Position numbers and translations under genes: made by a program. 15,450 nucleotides of DNA, taken from positions 1 to 15,450 of the forward strand of contig JBBQSD010000142.1 of assembly GCA_038214135.1 (NCBI GenBank), read 5' to 3'. This stretch comes from JANLSE01 sp038214135 (GTDB lineage Bacteria > Chloroflexota > Chloroflexia > Chloroflexales > Roseiflexaceae). This document shows, one piece after another, positions 1 through 7,699 of the stretch; position 1 is the first letter of the stretch; each line of letters begins with the position of its first letter. The notes beneath the pieces are model-generated. The model worked only from the letters and a program-made list of their open reading frames with translations, had not been told where the DNA came from and did no database searches.

Positions 1-57
1 TATAATGGACCCCATAATCTAGACAGTCATCCATGAAAGGTTCCGTTCGAACACGCT

Positions 58-378
58 ATGAAAAAGGTTTACACATCCACGTTCAAAGCGCAGGTGGTAT
101 TGGAACTGTTCAAGGATCTGAAAACGGTTCCGCAACTCGCCGCTGAATATGGGATCGCCCCAACGGTCTTACGCGAGTGGAAGGCTGCGGCATTGAAGGG
201 CTTACCAGAGGTCTTCTCGACTCGTGATTCGAGCGTGGCGATGCAAGCCGCCTACGAGCAGCAATTGGAAGCGCGCTCTAGCGAAATTGGTCGCCTCACC
301 ACGCACGTCAATTTTTTGAAAAAAAGTTGCCCAGTTGCGCCATACGGAGCGACGGGCGTTGGTAGAAACCGACCTTGA
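58..378 (+). CDS. IS3-family transposase OrfA (helix-turn-helix subunit)
   Basis: A 106-residue protein of the transposase OrfA type. The N-terminal part (about residues 5-55) is a helix-turn-helix of the HTH_Tnp_1 class, with the family's typical opening (TFKAQVVLE) and the segment LAAEYGIAPTVLREWK. Residues about 62-90 form a leucine-zipper-like coiled coil ending in NFLKK. In IS3 elements this protein binds the terminal repeats and is also made as a fusion with OrfB by ribosomal frameshifting on an A-rich slip site. A run of seven A is present at 319-325. However, the OrfB frame here would need a +1 (or -2) shift rather than the usual -1, so an indel may also have occurred at the junction. 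The last 15 or so residues read out of the ancestral overlap. Confidence 0.8.
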   Translation: MKKVYTSTFKAQVVLELFKDLKTVPQLAAEYGIAPTVLREWKAAALKGLPEVFSTRDSSVAMQAAYEQQLEARSSEIGRLTTHVNFLKKSCPVAPYGATGVGRNRP

Positions 379-1162
379 CGCGCTCCCACTCCAGGTTCAG
401 GCGGATCTGCTGGGGATCAGCCGCAGTAGTCTGTACTATCAGCCCAGCCCGCCACCACCGGAGGAAGTGGCAATCACGCATCGCATTGATGCCCGGTATA
501 CCGCACATCCCTTGTATGGGTCGCGCAAACTGACGGTTCTCCCGACTGAGGAGTTCGGGTCACGCAATCGCAAGCGCATCCAACGGTCTATGCGCGAGAT
601 GGGGATTGCCGGGATTGTCCCTGGTCCGAACCTCAGCAAACGACAGGCGCAAGCTGGTATCTATCCCTATCTGTTACGCGGCATCACCGCGCAGCATCCG
701 CACCATATTTGGGGCTGTGATATCACCTCTATTCGCCTTCGTGGCGGGTAGCTGTATTTGGTGGCGATTATCGATTGGTAGAGCCGCTCTGTGATCAGTT
801 GGCAATTGGATGATACGTTGGAGCTAGGGTTTGTCTTGGAGGCGATTGCCGGTGCTCGTGCATTGGCATTGCCAACGATCTGGAATACCGATCAGGGCAG
901 CCATTGTACGAGCCCCCAGGTGATTGAGCCGTGGCTGGCCGCAGGGGTGCAGATGAGTATGGACGGCAAAGGCCGCGCACGCGACACTATCTTTACGGAG
1001 CGCTTCTGGCGCAGTTTGAAATACGAGGAGGTGTATCTCAAGGAGTATGACCGCCCACGTGAAGCGCGTGCAGGGATCGATCAGTATATTCAGTTTTATA
1101 ATCGGGAGCGACCGCATCAATCATTAACCTATGATCGTCCCATCGACTGGTATCAGCGTTAA
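335..1162 (+). pseudogene. IS3-family transposase OrfB (DDE integrase), two amber stops
   Basis: Integrase-core transposase of the rve type, broken. The frame is open from about 320. An N-terminal HTH_21-like region (LLGISRSSLYYQP, then HPLYGSRKL) precedes the catalytic core. The DDE residues can be placed: the first Asp in WGCDIT (codon 719-721), the second in NTDQGSH (890-892) and the Glu in FTERFW (998-1000). The last two are exactly D-x35-E, as the family requires. In-frame TAG codons at 749-751 and 779-781 fall between the first two aspartates. They sit where homologues usually have Trp (RGG-W-LYLV) and Tyr (DW-Y-SR). The end (RPHQSLTYDRP) is the normal C-terminus. The product would be truncated after the first catalytic Asp and inactive. 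Confidence 0.88.
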
Positions 1163-2052
1163 AGCGCTGAAGGCCAGAACCAGCGCGGGCCTGCCGGACT
1201 GAAGCCCCCACAGCCAGCTGCGCTGGACCATCAGGTGCCCCTCCTCCTCGACGATCTGCCCAACCACGACCCAACGGTCGCGGATGACGCCGCCAACCAG
1301 AACCTCTTCCTGGGTCTGGGTGAAGCCCAGCGACGCACGCACATCGGCTTGGGTTTCAGGCGCAAGTTCGGCCAACCGGCGATACGCCTGGATCAGCAAG
1401 TGGATGCGTGCCAGCCGATCAAGCAGGAGCGATTGCCAGCCATCGCCAGAGACGGCGATACTGCTGGCATCGCGCAGCATACGGGCCACACCCGGTGCTT
1501 GGGCGTCGACCATACGCGCCGCCATGGTGTCGAACGCGCCCGGCGCACGCGATTGCAGATCGGCCAGCCCGGCACGCAGCTGATCGTAGAGCCAGCGGTC
1601 GAGCTCGGCCAATCCAGCGGCGACCCGGCTCTCGCGGGCTGCCGCTCGGCGCTGTTGGGCAGCGCTATCGTCTTCATCACTCTTGGCCTTCTCCTGGCGT
1701 TCGGCGCGACGTATCGTCCGTTCGGTGCGCGTGGCGAGCCACTCGCTCACCCAAGCCGGCGGTGGCTGCTCGGCAAACCGGCCAGGCTGCTCGACATACA
1801 GCAGCAGTAGCCCGAGCCATGTTTACAGGGAAACTTGCGGCTAGGGCAGGAACAGCGGAAGGCCGGCTCGCTCAGGTCGATCTGCGTGCGGTAGGGATCT
1901 TTGGCGCTGCCCTGGCACTCGCCCCACAGCGTGGCTCCGTTGCGTGCGACCTGTAGCCAGGCACGCGCAGCAGCAAGCGGGCGGGCTGCTTTGGCGGATG
2001 CAGTATCCGGCGCAAGCGCCAGAATCTGCTCGGTGGTAAGATGCTGGTCCAT
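1163..2052 (-). pseudogene. SWIM zinc-finger protein, frameshifted and truncated by the IS
   Basis: The gene starts at the ATG at 2052 (protein begins MDQHLTTEQILALAP). The N-terminal part contains a SWIM zinc finger, C-x-C-x6-C-x-H, in the segment FRCSCPSRKFPCKHG. Immediately after this motif the frame is lost: restoring one base in the CC at 1817-1818 (so that the minus strand reads catGGGctc) gives HGLGLLLLYVEQPGRFAEQ and joins perfectly to the second half. That half has a charged coiled-coil region (EWLATRTERTIRRAERQEK) and a long helical domain ending WLWGLQSGRPALVL. Coding ends abruptly at about 1163, where IS sequence begins, so the C-terminus is lost. SWIM domains bind nucleic acid or protein; the role of this bacterial family is unclear to me. 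A sequencing error could explain the frameshift but not the IS junction. Confidence 0.8.
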
Positions 2053-2159
2053 AGTTCTCGTCGCATGCTCAGGCAGATCAGCAACCTTGGGAGGAATTCG
2101 GGACGTTTGCCCGCGCAACCTATACTTGTGTAAAATGCTATGCTGAGGATAGCACAGCT

Positions 2160-2180
2160 CTGTGACAGCTAGTGTCACAG
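2160..2180. promoter_or_regulatory. Perfect 8-bp-arm palindrome, candidate operator
   Basis: The arms CTGTGACA (2160-2167) and TGTCACAG (2173-2180) are exact inverted repeats around a 5-bp centre. The site lies in the spacer between two divergent genes, the SWIM pseudogene (start 2052, minus) and the Tat-signal gene (start 2283, plus). That position fits a transcription-factor operator. It contains TGTGA and TCACA half sites like a CRP/FNR-family target, but the half sites are 9 bp apart instead of 6, so another regulator family is more likely. No convincing -35/-10 pair could be assigned on either strand. Confidence 0.4.
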
Positions 2181-2282
2181 AACTATCACAATTTCTTATC
2201 ACCTATGAGTATGGATGACAAATAGCGCTGCATGATAATTCCATTCTTTCATTGAATTCAATTCTATGAAGAGAAACCCACA

Positions 2283-3238
2283 ATGCGTAATAATGAGTTT
2301 GATATGCTTGATAACGCGCTTGCGACAGGTACCACCCGTCGACAATTCCTCAAAGTGCTGAGTGCTGGTGCCGTTGGTGGGCTGCTCGCCCTCTTCCGTG
2401 AGCGCTCCGCACAGGGCGATGAACCACTTCAGCGCGATACTTTCGCCACCGCGGGAGGCCATGCTGTGGAACAATTCTCGGTTGTTGCTCATGGTACGGG
2501 AATCCCAAGCTCTACCAACAGCATTACCGCAGTTGCGGGCGACGTCCGTGCTGATCCAGAAGGTATTGCGCCGACACAGCGCGTCACACGTATTGCCTGG
2601 AGAGATTCGCGGAACGCCGAACGGGCGATGACATTGGGTGCCTATCTCTACCAATATGATTTCAGTTTCAATGATGGTCAACAGGTCATCACACGAACAG
2701 CCAATGATGGTCAACAGGTCATCCGGGCTTTGGCTATGTCGTGTCACACAATACCCAAACTGGTAATTCTCCGTTGGGTAAAGCCAATGTGCCAAGCAAC
2801 ATCGAATCGATCATGTTCTCGGGCGCTCACCATGCCATCCATCGGGTCGAGTTTGTGTACGACCGTGATAAAGAGCTTGACGGCTTTGGAATTAAGATAC
2901 CCGTGATGATTGAATGGTTTATCGCGACAGGGCGCGACCATCCCGTTTGGGCGGTGACCTGGAAGATGGGCGAAGCGGCCAATCCACAAAACCGCAATTT
3001 TGACGATTACCGCATGGATGTGCGCGGGCCGTATGGTTCGCTCAATTTCGATGGTGCGGCCAATCCAGCCCAAAGCGACGCGATCGGTGGTGTCGCCTGG
3101 GGTGATTTTGGTCTGAAATTCACCACTACCGATGCACAGTTGACCTTGCAATCGCCCTGGATCTATAACACCCCCAATAGTGTGTACTTCACCCAAGCGT
3201 GGACGGCAAACCAAAAAGATGGTGGAAATTCTAGTTAA
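2283..3238 (+). pseudogene. Tat-exported protein of unknown function, frameshifted
   Basis: The N-terminus has a textbook twin-arginine signal: T-R-R-Q-F-L-K at about residues 18-24, followed by the hydrophobic stretch VLSAGAVGGLLALF. The product was therefore meant to be exported folded by the Tat system. The mature part is not recognised; it looks rich in beta strands and aromatic residues. Two frames must be joined. The first runs from 2283 to about 2723 and then degenerates. The second is open before the GTG at 2741 and reads GFGYVVSHNTQTGNSPLG onward to 3238. One G restored in the GGG at 2725-2727 would fuse them. Just before the break, a 22-bp direct repeat 33 bp apart duplicates the peptide NDGQQVI. 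The last residues (KDGGNSS) may not be the original end. A weak GAAGAG ribosome-binding site precedes the ATG. Confidence 0.6.
2669..2723 (+). repeat. 22-bp direct repeat, two copies 33 bp apart
   Basis: Identical 22-base copies lie at 2669-2690 and 2702-2723. The offset of 33 bp keeps the frame, so the encoded peptide NDGQQVI occurs twice, separated by TRTA. The second copy ends right at the inferred frameshift of the Tat-signal gene. The arrangement looks like a slipped-strand or illegitimate duplication rather than a protein repeat, because no other copies are present. Confidence 0.75.
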
Positions 3239-3782
3239 CTTTAGACATACTAGAGGAGACCGCAAACTGTTCTTCAACCCCGGCGATGGCCTCTGCGGTG
3301 CTCCGGATTTCGCTATCACGTCAGGTGCTGAGTTGCTGCTGCGCCACGGTATGGTGAGCGCTTCCTCACCGGCGACAAAGGTCGTGATCCAGCGTTTCAG
3401 TTGGATGTGCAGGCCAGCGTCCCCGAGTACCGACCGGCTGCCAACGCATGGCCGGAAACGGCCACACGCGGATCGACCAATCGCTCCCAACGGGGCACAC
3501 ATCAACCCAAGCACCACCACCGACACGATCCCCAACCCCAGCCTGTCAACCAGCCGCCGTCGACGCGATCCTAGCACGCGCCACCATCTCGCCATCGGCC
3601 ACGACCATGTGCATCTGGCCTTGGGGAAAGCCGCCTACCGTTTGCGCTAACCGGCACACTGTCCGGGCCGGTTGAGCAAGTGGCGAGACCGCTCGGGCCA
3701 CCGACACATGCGCGGAAAGCATGCGGTATGTGACGTGTTCACCACGGCGGCATGGAGTGCATGTGCAATCGACACTGTTCGT
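3239..3782. other. Gene-poor region, possible coding remnants
   Basis: No protein here is recognisable. The longest open stretches on both strands overlap one another and are proline-, arginine- or histidine-rich in the way of out-of-frame translation. One plus-strand stretch, frame of about 3323-3550, reads YGERFLTGDKGRDPAFQLD and looks somewhat protein-like; it is in the same frame as the preceding Tat-signal gene but is separated from it by several stops. It may be decayed coding sequence. Confidence 0.35.
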
Positions 3783-4373
3783 TCAAGCAGCTGCATGCGC
3801 GATGCGCACAAGCTCCACGGCGATCTCTTCCGGAGAGAGCACAAAGTCGATGCAGCCGCTCGCAATTGCACTCTCGGGCATGTCGGGCTGCTTGGCGGTG
3901 TCCGGCCGTTGAGCGATGGTAATGCCACCGACGTCCTGTATGCCACACAGCGCCGCAGCCCCGTCACCGTCGTACCCAGAGACAATGACCGCGATGAGTT
4001 GACCGTCCCAGTGCTCAGTTAACGACTGGAGGAAGACGGTAATGACGTCTGGCCATCCTCTGGGCTTGGATACTGGCCGCAGGCGGAATGTTCCGTCCAG
4101 GACGTGAAGGTCACGCTGCTCGGGGATGATGAACACGCGATTCGGTTGAATGAGGAGGCGCTCGGTGATCAGTTCAACCGGCATCTCCGTGGAGCGCGGA
4201 AGAATTTCGTGGAGCAGAGTCGCAAATGTCCGCACGTGATTGACGATGACAATAGCGACACCCATATCGACAGGCAGGTGCTGGAGTAAGCGCGTATAGG
4301 CGTCGAGACCGCCGGCTGACCCCCCCACGCAAACAACCGGGAAGGTTCTGTTCGATCCGGATTTGCCTGTCAT
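3783..4373 (-). CDS. Stand-alone CheB-type methylesterase domain protein
   Basis: A 196-residue protein consisting only of the CheB catalytic domain, without the N-terminal receiver that normally controls CheB. CheB hydrolyses glutamyl-methyl esters (and deamidates glutamines) on chemoreceptors. The catalytic triad is in place: Ser19 in VGGSAGGLDA, His46 in IVNHVRT and Asp137 in SGYDGDGA. The canonical SGMG-x-DG loop is altered to SGYDGDG. I chose the ATG at 4373 because GGAG lies 6 bases upstream; in-frame ATGs at 4388 and 4445 are possible alternatives. The gene follows the PoxB-type gene on the same strand with an 80-bp gap, so co-transcription is possible. No receptors or other chemotaxis genes are seen, so its substrate is unknown. 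Receiver-less CheB homologues often act outside classical chemotaxis. Confidence 0.88.
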   Translation of the reverse strand: MTGKSGSNRTFPVVCVGGSAGGLDAYTRLLQHLPVDMGVAIVIVNHVRTFATLLHEILPRSTEMPVELITERLLIQPNRVFIIPEQRDLHVLDGTFRLRPVSKPRGWPDVITVFLQSLTEHWDGQLIAVIVSGYDGDGAAALCGIQDVGGITIAQRPDTAKQPDMPESAIASGCIDFVLSPEEIAVELVRIAHAAA

Positions 4374-4453
4374 GTTTCGCTCCGTCATCAATAGCATTGG
4401 TAACATCATCAAGCATTGCCCATTCAGCAGGCACTGCACGGGCAACGGGCGCG

Positions 4454-6184
4454 TTAGGGCCGTAGGCGCACATTATGGGTAATCGTCTCGATCACATCGC
4501 TGGCTTGCCCTTCGAGCACCTGTTTCGCCATCGTCAGCGTGAACCCCTCGATCATCCCGATGGTGATGTGCGGTGGTAACGAGAGCGCATTCCCATCGAC
4601 AACGATATCCACCACCACAGGGCCAGGTGTGGAAAGTGCTGTTTCCAGGCCAGCAAACAGTTCTTTTGGTTCCTCAATCCGTAGCCCCCGCATGCCAATA
4701 GCCTCAGCTACTTTTGCAAAATTCGGATTCCACAGTTCGGTCTGCCACGGGAGCAACCCTGCCTGTTGCATTTCGAGCTTCACAAAATCTAACTGGCCAT
4801 TATTGAACACAATCATTTTAATCGGCAATTGATGCTGTGCAATGGTGATCAGATCGCCCAAGAGCATGGATAAGCCACCATCGCCTGCGAGCGCAATCAC
4901 TTGCCTGCCAGGAAAAGCCATTGCGGCACCAATCGCCTGCGGCATCGCATTCGCCATTGAACCATGGCTAAATGAACCGAGCATGCGGCGGCTGTGGGCC
5001 GATTGAATATACCGTGCTGCCCAGATGTTTGGCGTACCCGTATCAACAGTGAAAATCGCATCGGCAGCCGCCAATTCATTCACGAGCGCGGCAACATACT
5101 CAGGCCGAATCGGCTTCTGCTCGGCCCCATGGGTCACATACACCTGCATCTTTTGAATGGCCTGATTATGGGCCCGCAGTGCCCTTTCCAAATGGTGCTG
5201 CTGTTCCTTTTTGGTGAGTAATGGCACTAATGCACGCAACGTTTCGCGGATATCACCACACAATCCAAGATCGATCTTTGCACGGCGACCAAGCTGCTCG
5301 GCGCGCAGATCAATCTGTACGATCGGGCATGTGGTTGGCATAAACGCTTTATAGGGGAAATCGGTACCAAGCAAGAGCAGGAGATCACAGGTATGCATAG
5401 CGTCGTAGGCTGCACCCCAACCGAGCAAGCCAGTCATACCAATCGCATAGGGGTTTTCGTATTCCAGAAACTGTTTCCCACGGAAGGCATAGGCGATTGG
5501 TGCCTTGATCTGCTCAGCCAGGGCCAGCAGTTCATCACGGGCATCGGCGCAACCGGCACCAGCATAGATGGTAATACGTTCACTGCGATTGATCACATCC
5601 GCCAGCTTCTGTAATTCATCAGCGGCTGGCCGTATCAGTGGGTTGGTTCGAATAATTGCCGTAGGCCACTGCTCTTTGGGGGCAGGCATACCGGCAACAT
5701 CGCCAGGTAATACCAATACGCTCACCCCGGCTTGGCTGATAGCCCGTTGCATGGCGATTTGGAGCACTGGTGCAACTTGCTGAGGGTTCGTTACGAGTTC
5801 ACAATAATGACTACATTCCGAGAAGAGCAGTGTTGGATGCGTTTCTTGGAAGTAGCTTGTTCCGATTTCGCTGGTCGGAATATGGGAGGCAATCGCCAAT
5901 ACACGGGCACCACTGCGTTGGCAATCATAGAGGCCATTAATGAGATGCAAATTACCTGGCCCACAACTCCCCGCACAGACGACCAATTCGCCCGTCAGTT
6001 GGGCCTCGGCCCCGGCGGCAAACGCAGCCACCTCCTCGTGACGGACATGCACCCATTGAATCCGCCCGTCACGGCGAAGTGCATCACTTAACGGGTTCAG
6101 ACTATCGCCAACAATGCCGTACATCCGTTTAACGCCTGCCTGCACCAGGGCGGTCACAATCATGTCCGCAATCGTCTGGGTCAT
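4454..6184 (-). CDS. poxB: Pyruvate dehydrogenase (quinone) / pyruvate oxidase, PoxB type
   Basis: A 576-residue ThDP-dependent enzyme of the PoxB/acetolactate synthase family, close to the 572 residues of E. coli PoxB. It would decarboxylate pyruvate to acetate and CO2, passing electrons through FAD to quinone (or to oxygen in the oxidase type). The N-terminal Pyr domain (about 1-175) has GIVGDSLNPL and the catalytic Glu in VRHEEVAAF (about 48-56). A central FAD/nucleotide-binding domain spans about 190-330. The C-terminal PP domain (about 355-530) has the ThDP/Mg signature GDGG near residue 433, closed by FNN about 27 residues later. A GAGG ribosome-binding site lies 8 bases before the ATG at 6184. 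The tail after about residue 540 may correspond to the PoxB membrane-association segment, but I cannot show this. Other members of the superfamily are less likely given the overall match. Confidence 0.9.
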   Translation of the reverse strand: MTQTIADMIVTALVQAGVKRMYGIVGDSLNPLSDALRRDGRIQWVHVRHEEVAAFAAGAEAQLTGELVVCAGSCGPGNLHLINGLYDCQRSGARVLAIASHIPTSEIGTSYFQETHPTLLFSECSHYCELVTNPQQVAPVLQIAMQRAISQAGVSVLVLPGDVAGMPAPKEQWPTAIIRTNPLIRPAADELQKLADVINRSERITIYAGAGCADARDELLALAEQIKAPIAYAFRGKQFLEYENPYAIGMTGLLGWGAAYDAMHTCDLLLLLGTDFPYKAFMPTTCPIVQIDLRAEQLGRRAKIDLGLCGDIRETLRALVPLLTKKEQQHHLERALRAHNQAIQKMQVYVTHGAEQKPIRPEYVAALVNELAAADAIFTVDTGTPNIWAARYIQSAHSRRMLGSFSHGSMANAMPQAIGAAMAFPGRQVIALAGDGGLSMLLGDLITIAQHQLPIKMIVFNNGQLDFVKLEMQQAGLLPWQTELWNPNFAKVAEAIGMRGLRIEEPKELFAGLETALSTPGPVVVDIVVDGNALSLPPHITIGMIEGFTLTMAKQVLEGQASDVIETITHNVRLRP

Positions 6185-6561
6185 GTATCGATCCTCATAT
6201 CACAACAACAATGTGCGACGGTATGGCAGCGCACGTTATGAACGATCCGTATCAAAAATATCGATTTGTGGAAGGGTAGCACATCCTGACGCAGTTTTGG
6301 CCGTTTCCAGCATAAACAGTCTGTCGTATGATTTCGTATCTTACGCTATCGCAAGATGTGTGCCAAGCAACCCGGCTTACGTTGGGGTCTCGAGAAGCCA
6401 GCAGCTCGGAACCACACGATTACACATGCGGTATCAGCTCAGCTTTCCTGATGGCACACTTCTTGCCCATACGCTTTTGTCGCAGCAATTGGCTACGGTT
6501 ACCACCTATCGCCCGCCGCACCCAACAGGAGCGCACGGCGAAGAGGAGCTCGGGAGGTTCG
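6185..6561. other. Intergenic region upstream of poxB and of the microprotein
   Basis: I see no recognisable gene here. Overlapping open frames on the plus strand have no ribosome-binding site and no protein-like character, although one of them runs in frame into the short membrane ORF at 6562. The poxB promoter should lie here on the minus strand, but I could not assign a convincing -35/-10 pair. Confidence 0.4.
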
Positions 6562-6654
6562 ATGATCGGCATATTTTCTTCACGACTGGGATGCATTGGC
6601 TCACTGCTCGTCTCACTGCTTATTACTGGTCTGCTGATTATGTTTCTGCGCTAG
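6562..6654 (+). CDS. Small single-span membrane protein (30 aa)
   Basis: A 30-residue ORF beginning MIGIFSSRLGCIGS. The first half has one Arg near residue 8. It is followed by a continuous hydrophobic helix from about residue 9 (LGCIGSLLVSLLITGLLIMF) ending in Leu-Arg, which fits one membrane span. A strong ribosome-binding site (GGGAGG, 6552-6557) lies 4 bases before the ATG, which supports translation of this short frame rather than the longer frame that runs into it. Small proteins with a similar SRLGCxGSLL pattern occur in some bacteria as far as I recall, but I know no function. A long stem-loop follows about 70 bp downstream. Confidence 0.6.
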   Translation: MIGIFSSRLGCIGSLLVSLLITGLLIMFLR

Positions 6655-6722
6655 AAGCAACCACAGACACAAACGCGGTATACGCCGATGCACAGCAATT
6701 GCACGCTGTCTAGCGAGACAAA

Positions 6723-6762
6723 AGAACAAGAAGCGTCGATTCATCCATACGCTTCTTGTTCT
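6723..6762. terminator. 14-bp perfect inverted repeat, possible terminator
   Basis: The arms 6723-6736 (AGAACAAGAAGCGT) and 6749-6762 (ACGCTTCTTGTTCT) are exactly complementary around a 12-base loop. The hairpin sits between the microprotein ORF and the DUF892 gene. On the plus strand it is not followed by a T-tract. On the minus strand it is followed only by a short TTT, so it may be a factor-dependent terminator, an mRNA-stabilising hairpin or a binding site rather than a canonical intrinsic terminator. Confidence 0.5.
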
Positions 6763-6812
6763 CCATTGCGCAGCAACATGGTGCAACGGATCACCTTTCT
6801 ATCCCTTGAACT

Positions 6813-6829
6813 CCTGCCATGATGGCAGG
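6813..6829. promoter_or_regulatory. 17-bp palindrome upstream of the DUF892 gene, candidate operator
   Basis: CCTGCCAT (6813-6820) and ATGGCAGG (6822-6829) are perfect inverted repeats around a single base. The site is 22 bp upstream of the chosen start of the ferritin-like gene and 10 bp upstream of its ribosome-binding site. It could be an operator or a 5'-UTR hairpin controlling that gene. The upstream in-frame ATG at 6819 lies inside the palindrome, which argues against using it as a start. Confidence 0.4.
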
Positions 6830-6851
6830 GAACACGACTCAGGAGCAAATA

Positions 6852-7361
6852 ATGATAATCACCACTCTCAAAGAAAAGTTCGTCCATGATTTGGGCGATA
6901 TCTATGATGCGGAGCACCGCTTTCTCGAAGCGCAGCAGGAGATGCAGGTGCATGCTGAGGCCAAAACGCTCAAAGCGATGATCGTCGCACATATCAACCA
7001 GACCGAGCAGCACATCCGCAATCTTGATCAGGTCTATGAGCTTGTGGGTGAGAAGCCACGGCGCGTGAAGTGTGATGCGGCAGCAGGGCTGGTTTTGGAA
7101 GGTCAGAAAGGCCTCAAGCACGTTGCCCAAGGCTCGGCAATTCGTGATTGCGTGATTACCGGAGCGGCGGCGAAGGTTGAACATTATGAGATCGCCGCAT
7201 ATCGCGGTCTCATCATGCTCAGCGAAGAACTTGCGTATATACCGATTGCAACGTTGCTCAATCAGAATTTGCAACAGGAGCTGGAAACGGCAAATACGCT
7301 TGAGAAGAGCTTGCCAAGCTTGCTGGCTGAAACAATGTCCAAAGCGACCAACAGTCATTAA
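6852..7361 (+). CDS. DUF892/YciE-type ferritin-like protein
   Basis: A 169-residue all-helical protein of the DUF892 (YciE/YciF) family, the usual length for the family. It begins with the family's characteristic opening, LKEKFVHDLGDIYDAEHRF. Probable di-metal ligands of the four-helix bundle are visible: Glu21 in DAEHRF, Glu52/His54 in TEQHIRNL, Glu110 and Glu113 in KVEHYEIAAY, and acidic residues in QELETANTLEK (about 142-152). Family members are linked to general stress, osmotic or oxidative responses; the exact reaction is not known. The ATG at 6852 is preceded by AGGAG at 6840-6844, better than the in-frame ATG at 6819. The gene stands alone and is convergent with the hsdM remnant. Confidence 0.9.
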   Translation: MIITTLKEKFVHDLGDIYDAEHRFLEAQQEMQVHAEAKTLKAMIVAHINQTEQHIRNLDQVYELVGEKPRRVKCDAAAGLVLEGQKGLKHVAQGSAIRDCVITGAAAKVEHYEIAAYRGLIMLSEELAYIPIATLLNQNLQQELETANTLEKSLPSLLAETMSKATNSH

Positions 7362-7699
7362 TGGCGCTATCAAGCGTATGAACCACCAGCGAGCAGTAAT
7401 AGCACACCAACTGCCAACAAGCGTGCAAATGCAAAGAAACGCTCACGAAGAACACGAACCATTGTTGCAGACCATGGTGCTTTTCGTCGGCGAGCATGCA
7501 CCCGCCGACTGGTCGTCTTTGCATATCGCTCGCACCAATGGAAGATATGCTATCGGGTGGCGTGTGATTGACCCCGCAGATGACATTCAGGCAAGCAAGC
7601 GCAAGGGTAAAGCGCCCAATACCGGTATCACGGCTGGTCGCGAGCATCGTAGAGTCGCCGGTATTGGGCAACAGGCACTGGCCAATCTCAGCGAAGGTG
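7362..7699. other. Region without a recognisable gene
   Basis: This is the convergent spacer between the ferritin-like gene and the hsdM remnant. Open frames on both strands overlap one another and none has protein-like features or a ribosome-binding site. The region may contain decayed sequence from beyond the lost C-terminus of hsdM, but I could not recognise it. Confidence 0.35.

Larger units (their letters stand above)
1..1162 (+). mobile_element. IS3-family insertion sequence, inactivated, right end missing
   Basis: An OrfA/OrfB pair typical of the IS3 family fills this stretch. The 57 bases before OrfA are probably the left end of the element, but a terminal repeat can only be guessed because the right counterpart is not visible. 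No sequence resembling the reverse complement of the left end follows the OrfB stop at 1160-1162. Instead, within a few bases, the sequence becomes the 3' part of a SWIM-domain gene on the other strand. The element therefore seems to have lost its right end after insertion. OrfB carries two in-frame amber codons, so no transposase can be made. The left boundary may lie outside the window. Confidence 0.85.

Noticed and set aside
749..781. Amber codon reassignment or suppression in this genome
   Set aside because: The microprotein ends with TAG as an ordinary stop and the IS shows other damage, so simple decay explains the two TAG codons.
2744..3595. Long minus-strand open frame (283 codons)
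   Set aside because: It is antisense to the Tat-signal gene, is arginine- and cysteine-rich, and has no recognisable domain; it looks like a shadow frame.
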